Assembly (NCBI RefSeq): GCF_900116715.1 | Contig: NZ_FPBM01000001.1 | Coordinates: forward strand, 684,784 to 748,783 | DNA: 64,000 nt | Direction: 5' to 3' | DNA from: Polaromonas sp. YR568 | Lineage (GTDB): Bacteria > Pseudomonadota > Gammaproteobacteria > Burkholderiales > Burkholderiaceae_C | In this document: one piece after another, positions 1 through 7,812 of the stretch | Layout of the letters: each line of letters begins with the position of its first letter | Numbering within the stretch: the first letter of the stretch is position 1 | Translations under genes and position numbers: made by a program | Notes under the pieces: model-generated | Told to the model about the DNA's origin: nothing | The model's database searches: none | Seen by the model: only the letters and a program-made list of their open reading frames with translations

Positions 1-947
1 GCCAGTTGTACACCCGGCACCGCCTGAAGCAGCGGCACCAGGGTGTCCCGGCAGGTTTTGAGGTGGGCGACCACTCGCGGGGTGATCTCGGCGGTGCGCT
101 CAATGGCCACCAGCCCGGCCCGTTGCACAAACACCGGCGCGCAGGAGGTGTTGAACTCCACCAGTTTGCCCATGTGGGGCGTCATGGTGGCCGGCATCAC
201 CAGCCAGCCCAGGCGCCAGCCGGTCATCAAAAAGCTCTTGGAGAAGCTGTGAACGACCACCAGACGGTCCTCAGGCGCCGCGATGTCCAGAAAACTGGGC
301 GCGCAGCCATTGGGCGTGGGTTCGTAGTAAAGCCGCTCATACACCTCGTCAGCGAGGATCCAGGTGCCGGTTTTACGGCAGTGCGCCAGGATAGCCTCCT
401 GCTCGGCGCGCGACAGCGTCCAGCCGGTGGGATTGTTGGGCGCATTCACGATCAGAAGTTTGGTTTTCGGCGTGATGGCGGCCAGCAACTCGGCCACGTC
501 AAGCCGCCATTCGCCCGCTACCGGCTTGAGGCTGACGCATTGGACCCGTGCCCCCATGATGGCCGGCTGGGCCGTCAGGTTGGGCCAGACCGGCGTGACG
601 GCCACCACCTCATCGCCCGCATCCACCAGCGCCTGCACCGCCAGCATCAGCGCATTGACGCCGCCGGAGGTAACCGCAATGCGGTCAGCCGTGATGGGCG
701 CGGCGCCTGCGCAGCGCAAGCCGGTTGCGTAAGCGGCAATGGCGTCCCGCAGCTCGGGCAGGCCCAGGTTGTGCGCATAAAAAGTCTCGCCCTGCTGCAG
801 CGAAGCCGCTGCAGCATCGCGGATGAAAGCCGGGGTGACCTCGTCGCTCTCGCCAAACCAGAACTTGAGCACATCGCTGCGCCCCATGCCGGCATTGGCC
901 ACCTGGCGGATCATGGACTCTTCAAGATTTAAAACGGCCTGTCTCAT
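1..947 (-). CDS. PLP-dependent class I/II aminotransferase (C-terminus cut by window edge)
   Basis: The frame is open from an ATG at 947 to the left edge, giving 315 codons with no stop, so the C-terminus lies outside. It reads as a fold-type I aminotransferase: a substrate-side segment FYAHNLGLPELRDAI near residues 57-70, a cofactor-binding loop with TSGGVNAL near 93-100, NAPNNPTGW near 168-175, and the pyridoxal-phosphate lysine in SFSKSFLMTGWRLGW (Lys237). The family transfers amino groups from amino acids to 2-oxo acids in the cytoplasm; the substrate cannot be told from sequence. No partner gene is visible on this side of the edge. The family call is firm; the specificity is unknown. Confidence 0.88.
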   Translation of the reverse strand, partial: MRQAVLNLEESMIRQVANAGMGRSDVLKFWFGESDEVTPAFIRDAAAASLQQGETFYAHNLGLPELRDAIAAYATGLRCAGAAPITADRIAVTSGGVNALMLAVQALVDAGDEVVAVTPVWPNLTAQPAIMGARVQCVSLKPVAGEWRLDVAELLAAITPKTKLLIVNAPNNPTGWTLSRAEQEAILAHCRKTGTWILADEVYERLYYEPTPNGCAPSFLDIAAPEDRLVVVHSFSKSFLMTGWRLGWLVMPATMTPHMGKLVEFNTSCAPVFVQRAGLVAIERTAEITPRVVAHLKTCRDTLVPLLQAVPGVQL

Positions 948-1001
948 GGGATGGTTCGATCTGCCTGCCGGCGTCAGTCAATAAATAAAAGAAGCAAAAA
1001 T

Positions 1002-2267
1002 TCAAGGCCTGACCATCTTGCAACTGGTCGGCTGCTCGGCCCGTTCGGGCGAAATAGTCTTGATGACGCGAAACCCGTAACCCGAGCCTTCCACGTCAAA
1101 CCTCACGCCCGGCGAGCCCTGCTTGCCCATCAGCGCCACCAGCAGCGGCTGCTGGAACTGGTGGTCGGCCGCGCGCATCGCGCCTTTGTGGCCCGCAAAT
1201 GTGACCGTGCTGCGCTCCAGCTGCGCCGCCACCGCGCCGGCGTCAGCACTACCCGCCTTGTCGATGCTTTGAGCCAGGGATTCAATCATGAGCTGCATAC
1301 GCATGTGCACATAGTCATCCTGCGGCTTGGGGAAACGCTGGCGGAAGGACTGGTAGAAAGTCTCGGACGCTACGCCGGCTTCATTCGGAAACCAATCGGC
1401 CACCGCCACCACCTTGCCGACACCCGCATCGCCCAGCGCCCCCGGCACGCCCAGCGCATTGCCGTAGAAGGTGTAGAACTTGCCCTCGTAACCGACTTCT
1501 TTGGCGGCCTTGATCAGCAGTGTCAAGTCGTTGCCCCAGTTGCCCGTCAGCACCGCCTGTGCACCGCTGGCCTTGATCTTCACGGCGTAAGGAATGAAGT
1601 CCTTGACGCGGCCCAGCGCGTGCAATTCATCGCCCACGATCTGCACATCGGGCCGCTGCACGCCGAGCTGCCTGCGCGCTTCACGCAGCACGGCCTGGCC
1701 GAAGCTGTAGTCCTGGCCGATCAGGTAAATGCTTTTCAGCGCCTTGTCGTCCTTGAGCACATCCATGAGCGCAGCCATGCGCATGTCGGCATGCGCATCA
1801 AAGCGGAAGTGCCAGTAGCTGCATTTCTCGTTCGTCAGGACAGGGTCGACCGCCGAGTAGTTGAGAAACAGCACGCGCTTGTTTGGCTCGCGTTCGTTGT
1901 GCTTGTTGATGGCGTCGATCAGCACCGCCGCGATGGCTGACGAGTTGCCCTGCGCAATGATGGTCACACCGTCGTCGATGGCCGAGCGCAATGCCGCCAG
2001 CGCTTCTTCGTTCTGGCCCTTGTTGTCATAGCGCTCAATCACCAGGTTGCGCGGGCCGCCCACCAGCTTCACGCCGCCGCGCGCATTCACACGCTCGGTG
2101 GCCCAGACCAGGTTGCGGAACACCGCTTCGCCGGTGTTGGCGAAGGCACCTGACAGGCTTTCGATCAACGCGACGCGTACCGGCGGCTGGCTGCCGGTCT
2201 GCGCCCCGGCGCCCAGCGAAGCGCCAAGACATAGGGCCGTGAACAGGCGTTTCAAGTGTTTGTGCAT
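1002..2267 (-). CDS. Periplasmic ABC-transporter binding protein, branched-chain amino acid type (orphan)
   Basis: A 421-residue protein with a signal peptide (about residues 1-23, ending near LGAGAQ) followed by a periplasmic-binding-protein type I fold beginning VRVALIESLSGAFANTGE. It resembles LivJ/amide-urea binding proteins, with an N-terminal ligand lobe, a long second lobe and a C-terminal return strand. The ATG at 2267 was chosen because an AGAGG ribosome site lies about 8 bases upstream and a signal peptide follows at once; an upstream frame extension to 2345 has neither. No permease or ATPase gene is adjacent, so it either feeds a transporter elsewhere or serves as a sensor. Ligand unknown. 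Confidence 0.8.
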   Translation of the reverse strand: MHKHLKRLFTALCLGASLGAGAQTGSQPPVRVALIESLSGAFANTGEAVFRNLVWATERVNARGGVKLVGGPRNLVIERYDNKGQNEEALAALRSAIDDGVTIIAQGNSSAIAAVLIDAINKHNEREPNKRVLFLNYSAVDPVLTNEKCSYWHFRFDAHADMRMAALMDVLKDDKALKSIYLIGQDYSFGQAVLREARRQLGVQRPDVQIVGDELHALGRVKDFIPYAVKIKASGAQAVLTGNWGNDLTLLIKAAKEVGYEGKFYTFYGNALGVPGALGDAGVGKVVAVADWFPNEAGVASETFYQSFRQRFPKPQDDYVHMRMQLMIESLAQSIDKAGSADAGAVAAQLERSTVTFAGHKGAMRAADHQFQQPLLVALMGKQGSPGVRFDVEGSGYGFRVIKTISPERAEQPTSCKMVRP

Positions 2268-2408
2268 AAAAAAATAGCCTCTTGCTTTCGCTGGGATAAA
2301 CCTTGAATAAACCGACCCCACACCTAACTGGTGTGCATGCGGCAATCACGGTGAGCGCCGCGCAGTGTAAGGGGAAAACGCCCCTTGTTAACCCTTCAAG
2401 GAACAGCC

Positions 2409-2810
2409 ATGTTTTACTCTCTCGCCAATCGCCCTTCCCGCGCCTTTCATCGTCACTACGCACCCGTCGTGAGCAACGGTGCCCTGGAAAAATTCCTCAA
2501 CGACACCTTCTCGTCGCTCTCCGACACCAGCGCTGCCAAGGCCGCCAGCGTGGAAGACCTGGAGAAAGCCTACACCCTGCAACTCGACGTTCCCGGCCTG
2601 GCCCGCGAACACCTGGACATCGGCATCGAAGGCGATGTGGTCCGCGTTTCCAGCAAGGAAGACGCTCCCCGCAAAGTCAAGGCCGCATGGCGTTTCCCTC
2701 TGGAAATTGATACCGCCAACAGCTCGGCCAAGCTGGAAAACGGCGTGCTGACGCTGACGCTGGGCAAGAAAGTCCCCGTCAGCAATGTGACGAATCTCGA
2801 TATCCAGTAA
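2409..2810 (+). CDS. Small heat-shock protein, Hsp20/alpha-crystallin family
   Basis: A 133-residue protein. The alpha-crystallin domain covers about residues 46-133: YTLQLDVPGLAREHLDIGIEG, then a VRVSS strand, and the closing ENGVLTLTLGKKV motif typical of Hsp20. These ATP-independent chaperones hold unfolding proteins in the cytoplasm. The start at 2409 follows AAGGA at about 8 bases. The usual C-terminal I-x-I anchor is not obvious; the tail is LDIQ. It stands alone and converges with tsaD, leaving 31 bases between the stops. Confidence 0.88.
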   Translation: MFYSLANRPSRAFHRHYAPVVSNGALEKFLNDTFSSLSDTSAAKAASVEDLEKAYTLQLDVPGLAREHLDIGIEGDVVRVSSKEDAPRKVKAAWRFPLEIDTANSSAKLENGVLTLTLGKKVPVSNVTNLDIQ

Positions 2811-2841
2811 TCGAAGCACGCAGGCTTGCGGGCGGTACGGC

Positions 2842-3885
2842 TCAGGCCGGCTCCGCCTGCAATTCAGCCAGGTTCCAGCGCGGCTTCACATCAAACGTGT
2901 AGCCGCGCTGAAGCGTTTCAAGCCCCGCCTGCAAGCGCATGCCGGCCGCCAGGGCAATCATGGCGCCGTTGTCAGTGCACAAATGCAACTCGGGGTAGTG
3001 CACACGGATGCCGCGTTGTTTACACACGGCATTGAGCTGGCTGCGCAGCAGCGAATTGGCGCCCACGCCGCCAGCCACCACCAGGCGTTTCAACCCGGTT
3101 TGCGTCATCGCGGCCAGGGATTTTTTCACCAGTACTTCAACAATGGCCGCCTGCGTAGACGCGGCCAGATCGGCCTTGCGGCTCTCCAGTTCAAGCCCCA
3201 GCTTTTTGGCCTGCGTCAGCACCGCCGTTTTGAGCCCGGCAAATGAAAAGTCCAGGTCGCCGCTGTGCAGCAAGGGCCGCGGCAGCTTGAAGGCCGCGCC
3301 GTCCCCGCCTTGAGCCAGTTTCGACAGATGCGGGCCGCCCGGGTAAGGCAAGCCCATCAGCTTGGCCGATTTGTCAAAGGCTTCGCCGGCCGCATCGTCA
3401 ATGGTTTCGCCCAGCAATTCGTAACTGCCCACGCGGTCCACCCGCATCAGCTGGGTATGGCCGCCGGACACCAGCAAAGCCACAAAAGGAAACTCCGGCG
3501 GGTCTGCGCTCAGGAAGGGTGAGAGCAAATGCCCCTCCAGGTGATGCACCCCCATGGCCGGCTTGCCCAGTGCGGCCGCGAGTGAGCAGGCCACCCCCGC
3601 CCCCACCAGCAGCGCTCCAGCAAGACCAGGGCCGCGCGTGTAGGCCACGACATCCACCTGTGCCAGGCTGCTGCCCGACTCCGCCATCACCTGGTGCGTC
3701 AGCGGCAAAACACGGCGAATATGGTCCCGGCTGGCCAGCTCAGGCACCACGCCGCCATAAGCCTGGTGCATGTCGATCTGGCTGAACAGCGCGTGCGACA
3801 GCAGGCGGGGCACGCCGGCGCCGCTGGCATCCACCAGCGCCACACCCGTTTCATCGCAAGAAGACTCAATTCCCAGTACCAGCAT
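2842..3885 (-). CDS. tsaD: tRNA N6-threonylcarbamoyladenosine synthase subunit TsaD
   Basis: A full-length 347-residue TsaD (also called Gcp/YgjD). It transfers the threonylcarbamoyl group from TsaC product to A37 of ANN-decoding tRNAs, working with TsaB and TsaE. Visible signatures are the start [13 protein letters not shown], the metal-binding HLEGH (His115 and His119), the glycine-rich [10 protein letters not shown] loop, and [12 protein letters not shown] near the C-terminus. In many proteobacteria tsaD neighbours rpsU; here the nitrate block and other genes separate it from rpsU at 19937. Start and length fit the family. Confidence 0.96.
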   Translation of the reverse strand: MLVLGIESSCDETGVALVDASGAGVPRLLSHALFSQIDMHQAYGGVVPELASRDHIRRVLPLTHQVMAESGSSLAQVDVVAYTRGPGLAGALLVGAGVACSLAAALGKPAMGVHHLEGHLLSPFLSADPPEFPFVALLVSGGHTQLMRVDRVGSYELLGETIDDAAGEAFDKSAKLMGLPYPGGPHLSKLAQGGDGAAFKLPRPLLHSGDLDFSFAGLKTAVLTQAKKLGLELESRKADLAASTQAAIVEVLVKKSLAAMTQTGLKRLVVAGGVGANSLLRSQLNAVCKQRGIRVHYPELHLCTDNGAMIALAAGMRLQAGLETLQRGYTFDVKPRWNLAELQAEPA

Positions 3886-3935
3886 GCGGGCAAGTGTAAA
3901 GTGTCCTCACGGCCCCGCCCTCTTGCAGGGTCTTG

Positions 3936-3951
3936 CGGCACGGATGTTGCT
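3936..3951 (+). promoter_or_regulatory. Candidate sigma-54 promoter of the NIT-ANTAR regulator gene
   Basis: The sequence CGGCACGGATGTTGCT matches the -24/-12 consensus TGGCACG-N4-TTGCW except for the first base. The GG (3937-3938) and GC (3949-3950) dinucleotides are exactly 10 bases apart, as sigma-54 requires. Transcription would start near 3962, only about 10 bases before the ATG at 3972. That argues against the upstream ATG at 3933, which would place the promoter inside the gene. I saw no clear NtrC site upstream of it. Confidence 0.5.
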
Positions 3952-3971
3952 GCATCCCTCAAAACACCCCC

Positions 3972-5186
3972 ATGATGAAGTCCGGACTCAGTTTTCTCAT
4001 CGCCGCGCGCCAATGCGAAATCGGCGAGCTCGAACAGCTTGCGCTTACCAGCGAGCTGGTCAATGCCGTAGGCCGGCTGATCCATGCGCTGCAAAAGGAA
4101 CGCGGTATTTCCAACGTGTTTCTCGGCTCGCAGGGCACGCGCTTTGCCGACCAGCGCCTGCAGCAAGTTGCTGAATGTGAGCGGGTCCAGCAGTTCGTGC
4201 GTACGCATTTCGATACGCTGGACACCGACCCTGCCCGCGTGCGCAACGGCGCGCGCCTCTTTAGTCGGATCGCCTTTGTGCTGCACGCGCTGGACGCCCT
4301 GCCTGCCCTGCGCCAGCGCGTCAGCACCCAGGCCACCACGCCCGACGAATCCACCGCGGCTTTCTCGCGGCTGATTGCCGGCCTGCTGGTGGTTGTCTTT
4401 GAGGCGGCCGACAGCGCCACCGACCCCGAGATTTCCCGCGCGCTGGTGGCCATGTTCAATTTCATGCAGGGCAAGGAATTCGCGGGGCAGGAGCGCGCCT
4501 GCGGCGCCGCCACCTTCGCCTCGGGCCACACAGGCGCGGCGCGCCAGCAGCAATGGCAGCACCTGATTGAATCGCAGGAGCGCTGCTTTGAGGTGTTCAC
4601 CGATTTCGCGGACCCGGCCGTGCTGAACGCCTGGACTGCCGCGCAGGCGGTTGAATCCATTGCCGAACTGGAGCGCCTGCGCCGCACAGGCTGCGCCCCG
4701 GGTGCCGGCGGCAGGCTGGACGCCAACCTGAGCCAGACCTGGTTTGACTGCTGCACGCAGCGCATCGACGCGATGAAAACCGTGGAAGATCTGCTGGCAG
4801 CCAATCTGCGCGGCCTGTGCGAGCGCAAGATCGACCAGGCGCATGCCGAACTGCGCGACCAAAAGGCCATCCTGGACGAGCTCTCGCGCCAGGCCGATGC
4901 AGACCCCCACGCGCCCACGCACTATGGGCCCCAGCTGGAACGCTCCATCCTCGGCCTGGTGCAGGAACAGGCCCATCGCCTGCAAGTCATGAGCGACGAA
5001 CTCGAGACCGTGCGCGCCGCACTCAACGAGCGCAAAGTGGTGGAGCGCGCCAAAGGCCTGCTGATGGCCACCCGCAAGCTCAGCGAAGACGACGCCTACA
5101 AAATGCTGCGGCAAACCGCGATGAGCCAGAACCGCCGACTGCTGGACGTGGCCGAGTCCGTGCTGGCAATGGCCGACTACCTTTAA
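3972..5186 (+). CDS. nasR: Nitrate-responsive ANTAR antiterminator, NasR type
   Basis: A 404-residue cytoplasmic regulator. The N-terminal ~300 residues look like a NIT nitrate-sensing domain (LVNAVGRLIHALQKERGISNVFLGS near the start, all-helical throughout). The C-terminal ~65 residues form an ANTAR RNA-binding domain: ALNERKVVERAKGLLM, then SEDDAYKMLRQTAM, then LLDVAESVL. In Klebsiella NasR the nitrate-bound protein binds a leader RNA and stops a terminator from forming. The gene lies directly upstream of a leader with the matching hexaloops (5409-5507), so that is its likely target. The start at 3972 has no strong ribosome site; 3975 is equally possible. Confidence 0.85.
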   Translation: MMKSGLSFLIAARQCEIGELEQLALTSELVNAVGRLIHALQKERGISNVFLGSQGTRFADQRLQQVAECERVQQFVRTHFDTLDTDPARVRNGARLFSRIAFVLHALDALPALRQRVSTQATTPDESTAAFSRLIAGLLVVVFEAADSATDPEISRALVAMFNFMQGKEFAGQERACGAATFASGHTGAARQQQWQHLIESQERCFEVFTDFADPAVLNAWTAAQAVESIAELERLRRTGCAPGAGGRLDANLSQTWFDCCTQRIDAMKTVEDLLAANLRGLCERKIDQAHAELRDQKAILDELSRQADADPHAPTHYGPQLERSILGLVQEQAHRLQVMSDELETVRAALNERKVVERAKGLLMATRKLSEDDAYKMLRQTAMSQNRRLLDVAESVLAMADYL

Positions 5187-5200
5187 CGCGGCTCGGCACG

Positions 5201-5220
5201 GCCTGGCACCACAGCCAGGC
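5201..5220 (+). promoter_or_regulatory. Hairpin after the antiterminator gene
   Basis: GCCTGGC and GCCAGGC pair perfectly (7 bp) around a six-base loop ACCACA, 15 bases past the stop of the regulator gene. No run of T follows, so it may be a weak or Rho-assisted 3' end rather than an intrinsic terminator. The loop has A at position 1 but A, not G, at position 4, so it does not meet the ANTAR hexaloop rule. Confidence 0.35.
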
Positions 5221-5240
5221 GCTAAACGGCCTGCTGCACC

Positions 5241-5255
5241 GCACAAATCCTGTGC
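5241..5255 (+). promoter_or_regulatory. Candidate NtrC enhancer site
   Basis: GCAC-N7-GTGC (GCACAAATCCTGTGC) has the half-sites and spacing of the NtrC consensus, written GCACC-N5-GGTGC in enteric bacteria. It lies about 120-135 bases upstream of the sigma-54-type promoter at 5376, a normal enhancer distance. A poorer second match, GCAC-N7-GGTA, is at 5273-5287. A short dyad like this can occur by chance in GC-rich DNA; its position is what makes it credible. Confidence 0.45.
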
Positions 5256-5375
5256 CTGCACGCCCCCGGCGCGCACCACCTTGGGTAGCTCCTGGCAGCG
5301 GCCCAAAATCCCCACACCCTCGCTAAGCACCTGTTTTCAAAAGGAAATTTTCCGGCGCATCGGCAACACCATGCC

Positions 5376-5391
5376 TGGCACGCTTTCTGCT
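5376..5391 (+). promoter_or_regulatory. Sigma-54-type promoter of the nitrate assimilation operon
   Basis: TGGCACGCTTTCTGCT matches TGGCACG-N4-TTGCW with one mismatch (C for the first T of the -12 element). GG (5377-5378) and GC (5389-5390) are separated by exactly 10 bases. Transcription should begin near 5401-5402, just ahead of the first leader hairpin at 5409. The promoter, an upstream NtrC-like site and the downstream antiterminator leader give a two-layer control: nitrogen limitation for initiation and nitrate for elongation. Confidence 0.65.
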
Positions 5392-5401
5392 TGATTCACT
5401 C

Positions 5402-5510
5402 CAAAGCAGGACCAAAGGCGGTCCCGCAGCAAGCCTTTCGAGGCTTGCCCAGGACAACGGCGTCCATCTCTTACCGGCTTCGTGCAGGTGACCAGATGGA
5501 CGCCGTTTTG
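5402..5510 (+). promoter_or_regulatory. ANTAR-responsive leader RNA with competing terminator
   Basis: Three hairpins and a terminator are readable. P1 (5409-5424) is GGACC/GGTCC around the hexaloop AAAGGC. A linker hairpin (5429-5448) has an 8-bp stem and a TTCG loop. P2 (5452-5465) is GGAC/GTCC around the hexaloop AACGGC. Both hexaloops have A at position 1 and G at position 4, the ANTAR-binding rule. The terminator pairs 5456-5469 with 5494-5507 (14 bp, perfect) and ends in TTTTGTTTTT. P2 shares 5456-5465 with the terminator, so the two folds exclude each other. The nrtA ATG follows at 5557. Confidence 0.8.
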
Positions 5511-5516
5511 TTTTTC
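5456..5516 (+). terminator. Conditional intrinsic terminator in the nrt leader
   Basis: A perfect 14-bp stem (5456-5469 with 5494-5507) closes a 24-base loop and runs into a T-rich tract (5505-5515, broken by one G). It lies between the promoter and nrtA, so it would end transcription unless hairpin P2 forms first. Confidence 0.8.
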
Positions 5517-5556
5517 AGCTTGGTTTTTTCTTCTTTTTTGCCTTCAGGAGTTCAAC

Positions 5557-6813
5557 ATGACGCAGCAGTCTTATGGCCCCCTCAAACCCGCCCGCCGCGA
5601 CTTCATCAAAAAAGCCGGCGCTGCCGGCAGTGCTGCCCTGTTCACCGGCATGCTTCCGGGCGGCGCCTGGGCGGCAGGCTCGGATGCGCCCGAAAAGAAG
5701 GAAGTCAAGATCGGCTTCATCCCGCTGACGGATTGCGCCAGCGTGGTCATGGCCTCGGTGCTGGGCTTTGACAAGAAATACGGCGTCACCATCATCCCGA
5801 GCAAAGAGGCCAGCTGGCCCGGCGTGCGCGACAAGCTGGTCAGCGGGGAGCTCGACATGGCTCACGTGCTGTACGGCCTGATCTACGGCGTCCATATGGG
5901 AACCGCCGGCCCGAAGAAGGACATGGCCGTGCTGATGAACCTGAACCACAACGGCCAGGCCATCACCCTGTCGAAAAAACTCGCCGACAAAGGGGCTGTG
6001 GACGGCCCCTCGCTGGCCAAGCTGATGACCACCGACAAGCGTGAATACACCTTCGCGCAGACCTTCCCCACCGGCACGCACGCCATGTGGCTGTACTACT
6101 GGCTGGCCACCTACGGCGTCAACCCTATGAAGGATGCCAAGGTCATCACCGTGCCGCCGCCGCAGATGGTGGCCAACATGCGCATCGGCAACATGGACGG
6201 CTACTGCGTCGGCGAGCCCTGGGGCCACCGCGCCATCATCGACGGCATCGGCATCACAGGCATCACCACCCAGGACATCTGGAAAGACCACCCCGAAAAG
6301 GTGCTGGGCACCACCGCCGATTTCGTCAAGAAATACCCGAACACGGCGCGCGCCGTGACGGCCGCCATCATCGAGGCCGGCAAATGGATAGACGCCAGCC
6401 TCTCCAACAAGAACAAGATGGCCGAGACGATTGCCGAAAAGAGCTACGTCAACACCAGCGTCGACGCCATCAACCAGCGCATCCTGGGCCGCTACCAGAA
6501 CGGCCTGGGCAAGACCTGGGATGACCCTAACTACATGAAGTTCTTCAACGACGGCTCGGTGAATTTCCCCTACCTCTCCGACGGCATGTGGTTTCTCACG
6601 CAGCACAAACGCTGGGGCCTGATCAAGGACCATCCCGACTACCTCGGCCTGGCCAAACAGATCAACCAGATCGATATCTACAAGGACGCCGCCGCTGCCG
6701 CCAAGGTGAGCGTTCCCAAAGAGCTGATGCGCACGCACAAGCTGCTGGATGGCACCGTCTGGGACGGCAAGGACCCGAAGAAATACGCGGACTCTTTCAA
6801 GATCCGCGCCTGA
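5557..6813 (+). CDS. nrtA: Nitrate ABC transporter, periplasmic binding protein
   Basis: A 418-residue NrtA/NasF-family protein that captures nitrate for NrtBC. The N-terminus holds a twin-arginine-like signal (ARRDFIKKAG, then a hydrophobic stretch ending GGAWA), so folded export is likely. The mature part starts KKEVKIGFIPLTDCASVVMA and carries DMAHVLYGLIYGVHMG and DGYCVGEPWGHRA, typical of nitrate- and bicarbonate-binding members. The ATG at 5557 sits 6 bases after CAGGAG; the frame extends upstream to 5482 but only through the terminator. It is the first gene of the operon, 24 bases before nrtB. Confidence 0.93.
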   Translation: MTQQSYGPLKPARRDFIKKAGAAGSAALFTGMLPGGAWAAGSDAPEKKEVKIGFIPLTDCASVVMASVLGFDKKYGVTIIPSKEASWPGVRDKLVSGELDMAHVLYGLIYGVHMGTAGPKKDMAVLMNLNHNGQAITLSKKLADKGAVDGPSLAKLMTTDKREYTFAQTFPTGTHAMWLYYWLATYGVNPMKDAKVITVPPPQMVANMRIGNMDGYCVGEPWGHRAIIDGIGITGITTQDIWKDHPEKVLGTTADFVKKYPNTARAVTAAIIEAGKWIDASLSNKNKMAETIAEKSYVNTSVDAINQRILGRYQNGLGKTWDDPNYMKFFNDGSVNFPYLSDGMWFLTQHKRWGLIKDHPDYLGLAKQINQIDIYKDAAAAAKVSVPKELMRTHKLLDGTVWDGKDPKKYADSFKIRA

Positions 6814-6837
6814 GCCAGCCACACCAAGGAGAACACC

Positions 6838-7803
6838 ATGGTCAGCGCCGTCTTTCACAGCCCGCTTGAAGCGGCCGCCCCCGCGGCCCGCAACGGGGAC
6901 AAACCCAGAGACCCGGCAGCTACATATTTGATAGCTGCTCACGCAAATAACACGGGGGCCACAGCCCAGAATGACATGAAAACCAGCACGCCGGCCGTGG
7001 CCGCCGCCAAACCCCAGCGAGACTTTTCCTATCTTTGGCTGGGCATCCTGCCTCCCCTGCTAGGCCTGGGCCTGCTCCTGCTGGTCTGGGAGCTGGTCTT
7101 CATGGGCACGGCGGGCAGCATCCCCTCGCCCAAGGACACGTTTGCGCAGGCAGTGCAGATCTTCAGCGACCCGTTCTACAGCAAAGGCCCCAACGACCAG
7201 GGCGTGGGCTGGAACGTGTTGTCGTCGCTCAAGCGCGTGGCCATGGGCTTCGGCATGGCGGCCATCGTCGGCATCCCGGTCGGCTTCATGATCGGCCGCT
7301 TCAATTTCCTGAGCCGCATGTTCAACCCGCTGATCAGCCTCCTGCGCCCGGTCTCGCCGCTGGCCTGGCTGCCCATTGGGCTGCTGGTCTTCAAGGGCGC
7401 CAACCCGGCCGCCATCTGGACCATCTTCATCTGCTCGATCTGGCCCATGATCATCAACACCGCCGTCGGCGTGCAGCGTGTGCCGCAGGACTATATGAAC
7501 GTCGCCCGCGTGCTCAACCTGAGTGAATGGAAGATCGTCACCAAGATCCTCTTCCCCGCCGTGCTGCCTTACATGCTGACCGGTGTGCGCCTGGCCGTCG
7601 GCACCGCCTGGCTGGTGATCGTGGCAGCCGAGATGCTGACCGGCGGCGTCGGCATCGGCTTCTGGGTCTGGGACGAGTGGAACAACCTCAACGTCAAGAA
7701 CATCATCATCGCGATCTTTGTGATCGGCATCGTCGGTCTCGTTCTGGAATTCGCGCTCATCAAGCTGGCCACGGCCTTCACGTTTGAAGAAGTGAAGAAC
7801 TAA
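6838..7803 (+). CDS. nrtB: Nitrate ABC transporter, inner-membrane permease
   Basis: A 321-residue BPD_transp_1 permease with about six membrane segments from residue ~60 onward. The EAA loop is visible as VPQDYMNVARVLNLSEWKIVTKILFPAVLPYMLTG in two adjoining pieces near residues 219-255. The ATG at 6838 has a strong AAGGAG 5 bases upstream. The first ~46 residues are unusual: they are low in hydrophobicity and include a translated copy of the 26-bp dispersed repeat (6919-6944). An internal ATG at 6976 would give a more standard N-terminus, so the start is not certain. Pairs with NrtC. Confidence 0.9.
   Translation: MVSAVFHSPLEAAAPAARNGDKPRDPAATYLIAAHANNTGATAQNDMKTSTPAVAAAKPQRDFSYLWLGILPPLLGLGLLLLVWELVFMGTAGSIPSPKDTFAQAVQIFSDPFYSKGPNDQGVGWNVLSSLKRVAMGFGMAAIVGIPVGFMIGRFNFLSRMFNPLISLLRPVSPLAWLPIGLLVFKGANPAAIWTIFICSIWPMIINTAVGVQRVPQDYMNVARVLNLSEWKIVTKILFPAVLPYMLTGVRLAVGTAWLVIVAAEMLTGGVGIGFWVWDEWNNLNVKNIIIAIFVIGIVGLVLEFALIKLATAFTFEEVKN
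6919..6944 (+). repeat. 26-bp dispersed repeat, copy 1 (inside nrtB)
   Basis: Starts GCTACATA, has ATAGCTGCT in the middle and ends ACGC, 26 bases in all. It is one of five same-length copies in the window, and is translated as part of the odd N-terminal extension of NrtB. Confidence 0.65.
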
Positions 7804-7812
7804 GGAATCACC

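Noticed and set aside
2272..2292. Sixth copy of the 26-bp repeat before the first ABC binding protein gene
   Set aside because: It contains AATAGCCTCTTGC followed by TTTCGCTGG, but the spacing differs and it is interrupted.
5201..5220. Third ANTAR hexaloop hairpin
   Set aside because: The 7-bp hairpin has loop ACCACA, which lacks G at position 4, and it lies upstream of the predicted transcript start.
5273..5287. Second NtrC site
   Set aside because: GCAC-N7-GGTA matches only one half-site well.
3699..5330. Long minus-strand open frame (543 codons) opposite the antiterminator and tsaD
   Set aside because: It lies opposite two clear genes and reads as Ala/Gly/Val/His-rich antisense of GC-rich coding DNA, with no motif of its own.
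5515..6942. 475-codon minus-strand frame opposite nrtA
   Set aside because: Mirror of NrtA codons; composition (His, Val, Asp, Gly) is typical of antisense frames.
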